In this document: positions 34,280 through 45,207 of the stretch, piece after piece | Layout of the letters: every line of letters begins with the position of its first letter | How positions within the stretch are numbered: position 1 is the stretch's first letter | Source of the DNA: Megasphaera_A sueciensis | Lineage (GTDB): Bacteria > Bacillota > Negativicutes > Veillonellales > Megasphaeraceae | NCBI RefSeq assembly: GCF_050219315.1 | Contig: NZ_CP116939.1 | Coordinates: 2,542,001-2,606,000 of the forward strand | DNA length: 64,000 nucleotides | Direction of reading: 5' to 3' | The notes under the pieces: generated by a model | The model's input: only the letters and a program-made list of their open reading frames with translations | Told to the model about the DNA's origin: nothing | Databases searched by the model: none | Made by a program: the position numbers and the translations under genes

Positions 34280-37200
34280 ATAGTCCCCGCACAAGCGGGG
34301 GTGATTCCTGTCAAAATAGCATTTTAAATCTTTACCAAAAATAGTCCCCGCACAAGCGGGGGTGATTCTGGATAGGGCAAGGTAAAAAAGGATATCTTAT
34401 TATAGTCCCCGCACAAGCGGGGGTGATTCTACCTAGCATCATTTCGGCTCTTCCTGTGGGAGATAGTCCCCGCACAAGCGGGGGTGATTCAGGAATTGCC
34501 AAAAGAAGGGCAAACGGTTGTGGCATAGTCCCCGCACAAGCGGGGGTGATTCTACCAGCCATTAATAATCACCTTTCCTTCATCTATAGTCCCCGCACAA
34601 GCGGGGGTGATTCCTGCTGTAAATTTTGCGTTAAATGTAGAATTTGATAGTCCCCGCACAAGCGGGGGTGATTCCATCTTCTAATAAAACCCGTTTAGTA
34701 TCAAAATATAGTCCCCGCACAAGCGGGGGTGATTCCAGGTTCTTCTGATTTTAAATGTAAACAATTAAATAGTCCCCGCACAAGCGGGGGTGATTCTACT
34801 TATGATGGTAAAAATGTTTATGTACAAATATAGTCCCCGCACAAGCGGGGGTGATTCCAGAAACAACTACCACAACCAGTTCAGGTTCTAATAGTCCCCG
34901 CACAAGCGGGGGTGATTCCTAACAAGTCCTGATGCTTTACAGACGGAACTTATAGTCCCCGCACAAGCGGGGGTGATTCTCTGGATTTCCCCTTTGCGTT
35001 TTTCATTCGGAAATAGTCCCCGCACAAGCGGGGGTGATTCTGTGACTGTGGTGGACGCGTGTATGTCCTTAGGATAGTCCCCGCACAAGCGGGGGTGATT
35101 CTAATGCTATTTATGTACTACAAAGAGGGCATGAATAGTCCCCGCACAAGCGGGGGTGATTCCAATTTCCATGACACTTTATAAAATGGAACATGATAGT
35201 CCCCGCACAAGCGGGGGTGATTCCCTATTGAATGGGAAGAAGGTTTATGGACACTTATAGTCCCCGCACAAGCGGGGGTGATTCTAGAAAAATAACTACT
35301 ATCAACTATTCAGTTTTATAGTCCCCGCACAAGCGGGGGTGATTCATTTTCAATTATTAAGGTTAATCTGTAATTTAAATAGTCCCCGCACAAGCGGGGG
35401 TGATTCCTAAACCCTGCAGGCAAATAATTTGAGTTTATTATAGTCCCCGCACAAGCGGGGGTGATTCTTAATTACTTATTAGGTTTGGAGGAATAAAAAT
35501 ATAGTCCCCGCACAAGCGGGGGTGATTCTATGTCCTTCTCCACACATTGGCTCCCATATTTATAGTCCCCGCACAAGCGGGGGTGATTCCAATATCCACA
35601 GCTAGATATCCGGTTTGTATTCATAGTCCCCGCACAAGCGGGGGTGATTCCTCTCAGCGTGTTTTTCAAGTAACTGAGGTAAAATAGTCCCCGCACAAGC
35701 GGGGGTGATTCCAGCATTTAACAATACCTTCATTCTTGTCTTGGATAGTCCCCGCACAAGCGGGGGTGATTCATATCGAAAAATCGATGTAAATGGCGTG
35801 GATCAATAGTCCCCGCACAAGCGGGGGTGATTCTGGAGTACTATTCGGCGTCTTCGGCAGAAAATGATAGTCCCCGCACAAGCGGGGGTGATTCTAAATT
35901 GTCTAACATCAATTTAAAATCTGGATCATAGTCCCCGCACAAGCGGGGGTGATTCTTATTATTTCCCGCGTTACCGCCGCCATTCAACATAGTCCCCGCA
36001 CAAGCGGGGGTGATTCTTATGCCTTGTATTTTAGCAGGTTGTCCTGAAAATAGTCCCCGCACAAGCGGGGGTGATTCCTGAAAACAATAACGATTACGCC
36101 GGATATGGTCATAGTCCCCGCACAAGCGGGGGTGATTCCCGACGTCTTAACTGCTTAGGACCAAATGCGCCATAGTCCCCGCACAAGCGGGGGTGATTCT
36201 AACTTCCTGCTGTTCAGCATATACTTTTTGAAATAGTCCCCGCACAAGCGGGGGTGATTCCTTAAATATCCAGTTACATTAAAACAAATATTCATAGTCC
36301 CCGCACAAGCGGGGGTGATTCCCACGTAGGAGCCTATAATCATTTTGATGATTGATAGTCCCCGCACAAGCGGGGGTGATTCTGTGTGTGGACATGAATG
36401 TGGTATTCGAGTTACATAGTCCCCGCACAAGCGGGGGTGATTCTTCATCTTGTTTTCAGTACTTGGACCCATATCTATAGTCCCCGCACAAGCGGGGGTG
36501 ATTCTTATAAGTACGCTAAAAGGTATCCATACGATGAATAGTCCCCGCACAAGCGGGGGTGATTCTTACTCACAGCAATGGTATCAAGATTTACCATCAT
36601 AGTCCCCGCACAAGCGGGGGTGATTCTGGTAATGCAACAGCAACAAAACGCAGATAAAGATAGTCCCCGCACAAGCGGGGGTGATTCTAGATATTGACGA
36701 CCAAATTCTGCCAATCCTTCATAGTCCCCGCACAAGCGGGGGTGATTCCGAGTTCGTACCGTTGTTGTTGTTGACGTTACCATAGTCCCCGCACAAGCGG
36801 GGGTGATTCTTAATTGGGAATATAATAAGGTATCTTCACTTCATAGTCCCCGCACAAGCGGGGGTGATTCTTTTTTGTAGCAATTCATCATCTCCTTCTA
36901 GATATAGTCCCCGCACAAGCGGGGGTGATTCTTTAACCGCAGCGGTATGCGTCATTTTGCTAATATAGTCCCCGCACAAGCGGGGGTGATTCCTTTCAAC
37001 ACCTTTCGACGTCTTTTCAGCTGAAATAGTCCCCGCACAAGCGGGGGTGATTCCTACTCCGTACCTGTTCATGGGATGCCGCAATTATAGTCCCCGCACA
37101 AGCGGGGGTGATTCGTGACTTCGACAGCATTGGCTCGGTCTGACGTTATAGTCCCCGCACAAGCGGGGGTGATTCTTTAAAACCTGCAATATTCACGGCG

Positions 37201-40200
37201 GTAGATATATAGTCCCCGCACAAGCGGGGGTGATTCTCAAACTAAAAGACTTTTACAAATGGTAAAAGCATAGTCCCCGCACAAGCGGGGGTGATTCCCC
37301 CCTAACACACGTTGTATATCAGGTATTAACATAGTCCCCGCACAAGCGGGGGTGATTCTAGCCATGGAGCTCACAAAACATGTAGACAACTATAGTCCCC
37401 GCACAAGCGGGGGTGATTCTAAGTCAGTCTTGGTCCTCCTCATAGATTACTTATAGTCCCCGCACAAGCGGGGGTGATTCCACAAGCCGGAGCGCAGCGC
37501 AACGAGTACGTACATAGTCCCCGCACAAGCGGGGGTGATTCTTTACCAGAGAACATTGAACGACCTGATAGTATATAGTCCCCGCACAAGCGGGGGTGAT
37601 TCCATTTCCGTCGGCTGTACAGTTTCCTGAGGTTTAATAGTCCCCGCACAAGCGGGGGTGATTCTAGTACAAATGCTTGTATTATATTTTATGAAGTAAT
37701 AGTCCCCGCACAAGCGGGGGTGATTCTGAGTCATGGATGGTCGTATAGTTTCGTAAGTGATAGTCCCCGCACAAGCGGGGGTGATTCTTCCAATCAATTT
37801 AAACAATTTGACCACTCCATATAGTCCCCGCACAAGCGGGGGTGATTCTTGACACCCTCCTGCAACAGTAGTGTAGCATGTATAGTCCCCGCACAAGCGG
37901 GGGTGATTCTTGCGAATAACAATTCAGAAGAATTCGAACAAGATAGTCCCCGCACAAGCGGGGGTGATTCTCGGGGAGGCGGAAAATGAGTGAATATGAT
38001 TTTATAGTCCCCGCACAAGCGGGGGTGATTCCAAATGTTACATTTTTTGTTCCTGCGTTTATTTATAGTCCCCGCACAAGCGGGGGTGATTCTATGAAAG
38101 TAACGGAGATTGTGGGTGTATTTCGATAGTCCCCGCACAAGCGGGGGTGATTCTATCAACTCTTGCCGACATATTTAACCCTATATATAGTCCCCGCACA
38201 AGCGGGGGTGATTCTAACCCAACATTTGTTGAAGTGTTTGTTAATTCATAGTCCCCGCACAAGCGGGGGTGATTCTAGTATCGAGAATATGAAAGTAACA
38301 GGTCTATTATAGTCCCCGCACAAGCGGGGGTGATTCTCACACCTGCTGTTTTATTCGCTAATGCGTACAATAGTCCCCGCACAAGCGGGGGTGATTCTAT
38401 CGTGCAATAACAACACTATCACCTGTTGTTATAGTCCCCGCACAAGCGGGGGTGATTCTGCCATGACAAGCCTTTTCTTTGGTTCGTGAACATAGTCCCC
38501 GCACAAGCGGGGGTGATTCTTGCTACATGCCAGGAAAATTACACAGCCGCATATAGTCCCCGCACAAGCGGGGGTGATTCTGTGTGGATGGAAAGCTTAC
38601 GATTGATAAAAATATAGTCCCCGCACAAGCGGGGGTGATTCTATGGATGGTGCGACAATGGCAACGGTGGTATAATAGTCCCCGCACAAGCGGGGGTGAT
38701 TCCAGCTTCAATTTTCATCAGAAATATGTCAAAGGATAGTCCCCGCACAAGCGGGGGTGATTCTATGGATGGTGCGACAATGGCAACGGTGGTATAATAG
38801 TCCCCGCACAAGCGGGGGTGATTCTAAATATTGCTGCTAATATAACCCACGCAAGCAATAGTCCCCGCACAAGCGGGGGTGATTCTTGAATTAACCTATA
38901 GGTAACCTATATTATGTAATAGTCCCCGCACAAGCGGGGGTGATTCTCTGCATACTTGTGTATCTTAATTTGTTTTTTAATAGTCCCCGCACAAGCGGGG
39001 GTGATTCCTGAAGACAATTGAAATGTTTCTAGCTGAAAAAATAGTCCCCGCACAAGCGGGGGTGATTCTTTTTTATTATTCCCATATTGACACTTTGATA
39101 CATAGTCCCCGCACAAGCGGGGGTGATTCTCGCAATATATCACATACGGAATTGACAATAAGATAGTCCCCGCACAAGCGGGGGTGATTCCTCATCGTTG
39201 CCGCCGCTGAACCATTCGACCCAATAGTCCCCGCACAAGCGGGGGTGATTCTTTGCTGGGGCGACATCTGGGCATCCTTCAAACATAGTCCCCGCACAAG
39301 CGGGGGTGATTCCACAATTGGTAGTAACGGCCGCAATCATTTTACATAGTCCCCGCACAAGCGGGGGTGATTCTGATGGTGATCAAGTCTGTTGTCAATT
39401 GATGGAATAGTCCCCGCACAAGCGGGGGTGATTCCAAATAGTAGTACACTTACAATTGATGTAAGCTATAGTCCCCGCACAAGCGGGGGTGATTCTGAAG
39501 TTGTTGGAAAATACTGTATGGCATTCCAATAGTCCCCGCACAAGCGGGGGTGATTCTTTTGTTCCATATAGACCGTTACTCCAATATCCATAGTCCCCGC
39601 ACAAGCGGGGGTGATTCTACACGGTTAAAAAGTCAACTGCAGGGAGAATGATAGTCCCCGCACAAGCGGGGGTGATTCTAGTTACAGTGTCCATAATCAC
39701 CCCCTATATGTATAGTCCCCGCACAAGCGGGGGTGATTCTAGTTACAGTGTCCATAATCACCCCCTATATGTATAGTCCCCGCACAAGCGGGGGTGATTC
39801 CATAATAACTCATCAATTTGGTTTTGTAACATAATAGTCCCCGCACAAGCGGGGGTGATTCGATCATACGATAACATTCTTGTGGAAGATTGCCATAGTC
39901 CCCGCACAAGCGGGGGTGATTCTTGTTCTTAAGTTTGGAACAATTGTATTTTTAAATAGTCCCCGCACAAGCGGGGGTGATTCCAACAGTTTCCTTAATT
40001 GAATTGTTTAACCATGATAGTCCCCGCACAAGCGGGGGTGATTCTTATATTATGAATTTTAGTCCATAAATCATCAAATAGTCCCCGCACAAGCGGGGGT
40101 GATTCTTATCTCACCTCCTATATACCTAACGTCTGAACATAGTCCCCGCACAAGCGGGGGTGATTCCCGTCAATCCTATGATGAGCTGATTTTGTGGAAA

Positions 40201-40840
40201 TAGTCCCCGCACAAGCGGGGGTGATTCCGTGTAACTATCATGTGATTCAGGACCTAGATGTATAGTCCCCGCACAAGCGGGGGTGATTCTAACCTATTTT
40301 TTCGGCTGCTTGTGCCTGTGTTATAGTCCCCGCACAAGCGGGGGTGATTCTACTCATCAACCGCGCATAAATTGTCTATTTTCATAGTCCCCGCACAAGC
40401 GGGGGTGATTCCAAAATTACGAATAAAAGCATCCAAGTCAATAAATAGTCCCCGCACAAGCGGGGGTGATTCTACAGATTTAATTTTCTTATCAATCAAC
40501 GCATTATAGTCCCCGCACAAGCGGGGGTGATTCTTTTCCGCCTCGGATTGTGGATAAAAATAAACAAATAGTCCCCGCACAAGCGGGGGTGATTCTAAAT
40601 ATTTAGACAACACGACCGGAGCAATGGCATAGTCCCCGCACAAGCGGGGGTGATTCTATTGAAGAATGGCCGTTATCGTCGCTTGAGGTATAGTCCCCGC
40701 ACAAGCGGGGGTGATTCTAAATCTAGCTAATTTTTGTGTATCAGATAACCATAGTCCCCGCACAAGCGGGGGTGATTTTTTTTTTCTTCATGGTTTGTCA
40801 TCTCCCGTTTTATAGTCCCCGCACAAGCGGGGGATGATTA
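34280..40840 (+). CRISPR. Type I-E CRISPR array, about 108 repeats and 107 spacers
   Basis: The 28-bp repeat starts ATAGTCCCCGCACAAG and ends CGGGGGTGATTC. It contains the stem CCCCGC...GCGGGG expected for Cas6e cleavage. The period is 61 bp (33-bp spacers, a few of 34). The first repeat is at 34280 and the last at 40812, and 107 periods fit with only five extra bases. The repeat at 40751 has GATTTT in place of GATTC, and the last has an extra A (GGGGGATGATTA), so the distal end is at high coordinates. Two pairs of identical spacers are present. Several spacers resemble phage-like RBS/start-codon regions. Confidence 0.98.
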
Positions 40841-40966
40841 TTACCACTTGGAGATGCTGGCTTTTGGAATATGATATTTATCGGTGATACTTTTATAGGT
40901 TTGCCCTTGTTCAATATGGAGACGAACAATTTTCTTCTTGAATTCTGCTTCATAGTTTTGTGGCAT
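40841..40966 (-). pseudogene. IS3-family OrfA N-terminal fragment cut at the array end
   Basis: The minus strand reads MPQNYEAEFKKKIVRLHIEQ and continues to KASISKW, then stops exactly at the degenerate last CRISPR repeat. A good RBS (AAGAGGAAAA) precedes the ATG at 40966. Normal IS3 OrfA is about 90-100 residues followed by OrfB; both the rest and OrfB are missing. Confidence 0.75.
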
Positions 40967-41059
40967 GATATTTTCCTCTTTTTTAATAAGATGATTATAT
41001 CCTATTAGCCACTTACATTACAATTATAGTTTATCACAACAAATAACGGATAGTGCTAT

Positions 41060-41264
41060 TCTGTGTCATTTCCCCTTTTTTGACTTATATACTATATATG
41101 TGACTAAGCAGTATTGCGAATGACATCGCAATCCCCTGCAGAGGAACATAGTAACAGAGAAAACAGCCAGTCCGGACGCTTAGTAGTCCGGACTTTTTGC
41201 TGTCTTAGAATGGTACCATCTATTTTTATAGTTCACATATAGAGTATATAAGGAGGAACGCATC
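41060..41264 (+). promoter_or_regulatory. DUF932 leader element, copy 2
   Basis: A candidate promoter (GTGTCA, 17-nt spacer, TATATA near 41085) is followed by the nested hairpin GCAG/TTGCG...CGCAA/CTGC (about 41107-41140). A terminator-like stem follows, AGTCCGGAC...GTCCGGACT with a T run and outer ACAGC/GCTGT (about 41162-41205). ATATAGAGTATATA lies next to the AAGGAGG RBS. It is nearly identical to copy 1 at 10583 over most of its length. Confidence 0.65.
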
Positions 41265-42383
41265 ATGAAGCAAGGACACACGTTACAAGAAATAGGTGCC
41301 GAACTGACACGGCAGCGAAAGAGCCGGAAGGATTTTTTGGCCGATACCCGGAATTTGGAATTGGAGACAACAGACGGCGTATCAAAATTAGCGGTACTGC
41401 TTGGCAATACGGAGAAGCAGTATGCCGTAGGACCCATTGCCCATCAACAGATTGCATCCCGGCTGCAGATCCCGTACCGGTACTATCAGAAGATGCAGCA
41501 GGAATTTCCCATGCTGTTGGATGAAAGTGTGAACGGTTGGTTCCGACAGCGTCCGGAACGGCGCATGGTCCGGGTACTGGATCACAACGTCCGGGCATTT
41601 TTGTCCGACCGGTACCGCAGGTTGGACCATCTGGAATTATGCAGTGCGGTGTTACCGGTGATTCAGAACATGAAAGGGGCCGAGATTACAAGTTGTGACG
41701 TGACCGATGCCCATTTGTATTTGAAGGTCATTAACCGGAAGCTGAAAGAAGAAGTAGCCGTAGGCGATGTGGTACAGGCCGGCTTTGTCATCAGCAACAG
41801 TGAAATCGGGCTGGGTAGTCTGCGGGTGGAACCGTTGGTATTCCGCTTAGTCTGCAAGAATGGATTGATCGTCAAAGACTACGCCCAAAAGAAATATCAT
41901 GTAGGACGGCAAATCAATGAACAGCCGAATGATGCCTATGAACTCTATTCCGATGAAACACTGGTACAGGATGATAAAGCTTTCTTTATGAAAGTACAGG
42001 ATATTGTCCGCAGTGCCGTCGATGAGACGAAATTCCATTTGTCTGTCCGTAAATTGCAGGAAGCCAAACAGATTCCACTCACCCATAATCCAGTAGAAGC
42101 GGTAGAAGTACTGGCAGATAGCTTCCAGCTCAACCAGAACGAACGGGGTGACGTATTACGCCAGTTGTTCTTAGGCAAAGACTGCAGCCGATACGGATTG
42201 ATCAATGCGGTAACCGCTGCCAGCCAGTTATCCGAATCCTATGAACGGGCTACGGAATTAGAACGGATCGGTGGAGAATTATTAGCGTACCCGGCTCCGA
42301 AAACCTTGTCAGCCGGGCAGCAACCAGCGAAACCGATGCGGAATGTGACACCGGATCTGCCACGGCTGACAGTCGTAAAATAA
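41265..42383 (+). CDS. DUF932 (phage/plasmid-like) protein, intact copy
   Basis: The 372-residue protein belongs to the DUF932 group found on plasmids, phages and integrative elements. Family-like segments are YAVGPIAHQQIASRLQIPYRYY, GWFRQRPERRMVRVLDHNVRAFLSDRYRRLDH and VVQAGFVISNSEIGLGSLRVEPLV with RLVCKNGLI. The biochemical role is unknown. The start follows AAGGAGG and sits at the end of a structured leader. It heads a module with radC, a RecB-like nuclease and ERF. A pseudogene of the same gene lies at 10781-11895. Confidence 0.9.
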   Translation: MKQGHTLQEIGAELTRQRKSRKDFLADTRNLELETTDGVSKLAVLLGNTEKQYAVGPIAHQQIASRLQIPYRYYQKMQQEFPMLLDESVNGWFRQRPERRMVRVLDHNVRAFLSDRYRRLDHLELCSAVLPVIQNMKGAEITSCDVTDAHLYLKVINRKLKEEVAVGDVVQAGFVISNSEIGLGSLRVEPLVFRLVCKNGLIVKDYAQKKYHVGRQINEQPNDAYELYSDETLVQDDKAFFMKVQDIVRSAVDETKFHLSVRKLQEAKQIPLTHNPVEAVEVLADSFQLNQNERGDVLRQLFLGKDCSRYGLINAVTAASQLSESYERATELERIGGELLAYPAPKTLSAGQQPAKPMRNVTPDLPRLTVVK

Positions 42384-42452
42384 ACAGTGTTATGAACAGC
42401 CATACGATAACAACATATATTTCTATCATTTTATTCATTTCATTACATCTAT

Positions 42453-42484
42453 CTCTGGATACTACGGGTATCCGGAGCTTTTTT
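42453..42484 (+). terminator. Terminator-like hairpin between DUF932 gene and radC
   Basis: The stem CTCTGGATAC / GGTATCCGGAG is followed by CTTTTTT. It lies just before the radC RBS. Confidence 0.75.
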
Positions 42485-42501
42485 AATTAGGAGGAAACAA
42501 C

Positions 42502-43134
42502 ATGCGTCATACCAATACAACACGGCATCCGTTGACAGAAAAAGAACTATTGGCCACGTTTTTACCGAAGAGTTGTGTTAATCAGCTACTACGGGAATAC
42601 CAAAGCTTATATCACATTTTATTACATACGTCGGAGGCACAATTACAAGCCGTTCCCGGTGTCGGACGGAGAAACGCAAAACGGATCCGCTGCCTCCAAG
42701 AAGTCATCACGAAAGTGCAGGAAGAACGGACGAAACCCATCGCCAGCATCACCTGCTTGTCTGAGGCGATCCAATGTTTCCAGTTTTTAGCGGACCGGCA
42801 GCAGGAAGAACTCTGGGCCTTGCTGTTAGATGCCAAAAATCATATTTTACGAAAGAAACAGATTACCATTGGTACAGTCAATGCATCCCTGGCAACGCCT
42901 CGAGAAGTATTCCATGCGGCCGTACAGCAGATGGCAGCGGCAGTGATTGTGATCCATAACCATCCCTCCGGTGATTCTTCCCCGAGTACACAGGATACAG
43001 CGATGACGAAACGATTATTGGAAGCAGGAACACTGATGAATATCCAGCTGCTGGATCATATCATCATCGGAAAATATGACTGCTACAGTTTTCGGAAAGC
43101 CATGAATGAGTTATGGAAAGAAGATGATGAATAA
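42502..43134 (+). CDS. radC: RadC-family JAB-domain protein
   Basis: The 210-residue product has an N-terminal helix-hairpin-helix part (LLREYQSLYHILLHTSEAQL, then VPGVGRRNAKRI). The C-terminal JAB/MPN domain carries the JAMM metal site H152-N-H154 and D165 in HNHPSGDSSPSTQD. RadC proteins are widespread on mobile elements; the cellular function is still unclear despite the name. The RBS is AGGAGG. It is shorter than chromosomal RadC (about 225) but complete. Confidence 0.9.
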   Translation: MRHTNTTRHPLTEKELLATFLPKSCVNQLLREYQSLYHILLHTSEAQLQAVPGVGRRNAKRIRCLQEVITKVQEERTKPIASITCLSEAIQCFQFLADRQQEELWALLLDAKNHILRKKQITIGTVNASLATPREVFHAAVQQMAAAVIVIHNHPSGDSSPSTQDTAMTKRLLEAGTLMNIQLLDHIIIGKYDCYSFRKAMNELWKEDDE

Positions 43135-43372
43135 GATGAACCAGTTGCAATTGATCATAGAAGCCAATCTGCCGGAACGGATGGTGCTGCAAGTCGGACG
43201 CGTATCCATCGGTTTGATTCAGACAAAAACAACACGGCAGGTATATATTGCCGTACAGGATGAAGAACGAAAGATAATGAAATTGAGCTTGCCGGCAGTA
43301 CCGAATACTCCTCCAGACGAACATTTGATGCCGGATACGAAACACGTAACCGTACGGAAAGGAAGTGAATAA
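43127..43372 (+). CDS. Small hypothetical protein in radC-nuclease module
   Basis: It overlaps the radC stop and ends 1 bp before the next gene. The 81-residue product (NQLQLIIEANLPERMVLQVG, then TRQVYIAVQDEERKIMKLSLPAVPN) has alternating beta-type hydrophobicity and no recognised motif. Start candidates are 43124, 43127 and 43136; AAAGAAG is the only RBS-like sequence. The tight packing suggests a real gene that works with its neighbours. Confidence 0.6.
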   Translation: MNKMNQLQLIIEANLPERMVLQVGRVSIGLIQTKTTRQVYIAVQDEERKIMKLSLPAVPNTPPDEHLMPDTKHVTVRKGSE

Positions 43373-43373
43373 T

Positions 43374-44261
43374 ATGCCAGCCACACAATTTATCTGCCCG
43401 GATGGACAACATATTCCGATTCTGCAATGCCTGACAGCGTGTCCGAAACAGACACGCTGCATGTTTCTGCCAACACTCCGTGCCATTGCCAAATCCGTTA
43501 ACCGTCCAATAGCAGAACCAACGGTGACGGAACTGATTGCCGGGGTGCGGGAAACGTATTTAAAGAAAACCATGCCCTATGTGGTATCACCCCAGCGTAT
43601 TCTCTATGCGCTGCAGGGACAAGCCGTTCATACGATGCATGAACGCTGTACGCAGGGTGAAATCTTAAGCGAGATCCGATTGAAAGACCAGATTACCAGC
43701 GGTCAATTTGACCTCTACGGTAAGATTTTGGATACGGAAGAAGGAGTCTTAGGTGATTTAAAAGTCACGAGTTCCTATAAGCTGATGAAGGCATTGGGAA
43801 TTTATAAACAAAAAATAGCAACCGGTGAAGTGTATAAAACCGGATTAAAAAAAGGACAGTTAAAATACAAAACAATTCTCTGTCATGACGGCGTACGACA
43901 CGTATGGGACTGGGCCGTACAGCTCAACTACTACCGGATGCTCTTGGAACAGGCAGGATTTCCGGTACACCGGATGTATATCCAGGCACTTTGCCGGGAC
44001 AGCGGGCTGCGTATTGCTGCCGAACGGGGAATTGACCAATCTTTGTATATCATTCCCATTTATAAAATCAGCAACCGATGGATCAACCGATATTTCAGCC
44101 AAAAAGCAGCACTGCTGCAGCAAGCAAAAGATACCCATATCCTACCTCCGATATGCTCCTCCCGGGAACGATGGCAGAATCGGAAATGCTTGGATTACTG
44201 CAATGGCAGAGAATATTGTCCCTACGGCAGAAAGCTGCAACAGTTTAGAAAAGCCGGGTAA
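43374..44261 (+). CDS. PD-(D/E)XK (RecB/Cas4-like) nuclease
   Basis: The 295-residue product contains the nuclease core E...GQFDLYG...GVLGDLKVTSSYK (the D and D-x-K of PD-(D/E)XK). It has a Cys-rich N-terminus (CPDGQ...QCLTACPKQTRC) and C-terminal cysteines (CLDYCNGREYCPYG). One N-terminal plus three C-terminal cysteines is how the Fe-S cluster of Cas4/AddB nucleases is held, so an iron-sulfur cluster is plausible. The QLNYYRMLLEQAG helix also fits. It sits between radC and the annealing protein ERF, as in phage recombination modules. The RBS GGAAGTG lies in the upstream gene. Confidence 0.75.
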   Translation: MPATQFICPDGQHIPILQCLTACPKQTRCMFLPTLRAIAKSVNRPIAEPTVTELIAGVRETYLKKTMPYVVSPQRILYALQGQAVHTMHERCTQGEILSEIRLKDQITSGQFDLYGKILDTEEGVLGDLKVTSSYKLMKALGIYKQKIATGEVYKTGLKKGQLKYKTILCHDGVRHVWDWAVQLNYYRMLLEQAGFPVHRMYIQALCRDSGLRIAAERGIDQSLYIIPIYKISNRWINRYFSQKAALLQQAKDTHILPPICSSRERWQNRKCLDYCNGREYCPYGRKLQQFRKAG

Positions 44262-44280
44262 TGACCTATTAAAATAGTAT

Positions 44281-44378
44281 CTGTCCGTTTTGTCCACACT
44301 GTCCTAAAAATATAATCCTATATGGATATTGTATATAGGTTATTTTTATCTTGCGGACAACGTGGACAGGTGGGACAG
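44281..44378. repeat. 98-bp imperfect palindrome with iteron-like GTCC boxes
   Basis: The left arm CTGTCCGTTTTGTCCACACT, then GTCC, mirrors the right arm GCGGACAACGTGGACAGG, then TGGGACAG. Between them TAAAAATATAATCCTATAT mirrors ATATAGGTTATTTTTA. Three GTCC boxes therefore lie on each side of an AT-rich centre. The 175-bp gap otherwise contains only the RBS of the next gene. It could be an operator, an origin or a transfer site. Confidence 0.6.
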
Positions 44379-44436
44379 CCTTTATGCTATAGCTAAAAAA
44401 GGTACATAAAACAAATAGGAAAGGAAGAATAATAGT

Positions 44437-45159
44437 ATGCCAAATTATGTGCAAAACAAGATGACGATTACCGGTCCCCATATCGGACAACTATGGGAAG
44501 CCATGAAAGGGAAGGCCAGCCTATTGGATTTCAACCGGATTATTCCGATGCCACAGTCCCTGCAAATCGAATCCAGTAGTGTAATGGAACTATCTTTTTA
44601 TGCGGAAATATACCTGCAGGAAGAAATACTTCCGGACGGCCTACGAAGCCGCTATGAAAAAGAACGACATACGCATGAGTCGATTAAGGCGTATCTTCGC
44701 CGGATGGAAAAACAGCAGCAGATCAACCGGAATTTAGGTAAAAAAGCGTATCAGAATCAACAGCAATATGGATATACGGATTGGTATGGCTGGTCTATCG
44801 CACACTGGGGCACCAAATGGAATGCTATGGATGTGGTGATGACGGAGCCGGATCATACCATATCCTTCCAGACAGCATGGGCAGCACCGATACCTGTTAT
44901 CCAAAAGTTGGCAGCGATGTTTTCAGAAAGTACCATTACGCATTTATGGGCCGATGAAGATATCGGTACGAACTGTGGATGGATGAGGTATCAAGACGGA
45001 AAATTGCAGGAAGACTATACAGCTCCTACTCATTCCAGTACGGCCTATGAAGTGTATGAAACCTGCTGGGGACCATCCCCCTGTCTCTATATCGATGATG
45101 AGGGACACAAACAGTATCACGGCTGCGAAGGCTGTCGTAACTGTGATGCTGCTGTGTGA
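44437..45159 (+). CDS. DUF1281 / YubB ferredoxin-like domain protein
   Basis: The 240-residue product begins MPNYVQNKMTITG, the usual start of plasmid YubB/DUF1281 proteins (NxxxN-hydrophobic strand, then LDFNRIIPMP). It continues with WYGWSIAHWGTKWNA and ISFQTAWAAPIPVI, again family hallmarks. A C-terminal Cys-rich tail (HGCEGCRNC) may bind metal. The function of this plasmid-borne family is unknown. It is placed between the palindrome and the ERF gene. Confidence 0.82.
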   Translation: MPNYVQNKMTITGPHIGQLWEAMKGKASLLDFNRIIPMPQSLQIESSSVMELSFYAEIYLQEEILPDGLRSRYEKERHTHESIKAYLRRMEKQQQINRNLGKKAYQNQQQYGYTDWYGWSIAHWGTKWNAMDVVMTEPDHTISFQTAWAAPIPVIQKLAAMFSESTITHLWADEDIGTNCGWMRYQDGKLQEDYTAPTHSSTAYEVYETCWGPSPCLYIDDEGHKQYHGCEGCRNCDAAV

Positions 45160-45207
45160 TGAGAAAAAATAGGATAGGTAAACTTCTATTTGTTACAAGG
45201 AGAGTGA

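Noticed and set aside
34332..40643. Many minus-strand open frames with peptides such as ITPACAGT, NHPRLCGDY and ESPPLVRGL
   Set aside because: They are translations of the CRISPR repeat with spacers between, a well-known false gene call.
34280..40840. Self-targeting spacers against genes in this window
   Set aside because: None was noticed by reading, but a full search of all spacers on both strands was not possible, so this is not reported as a result.
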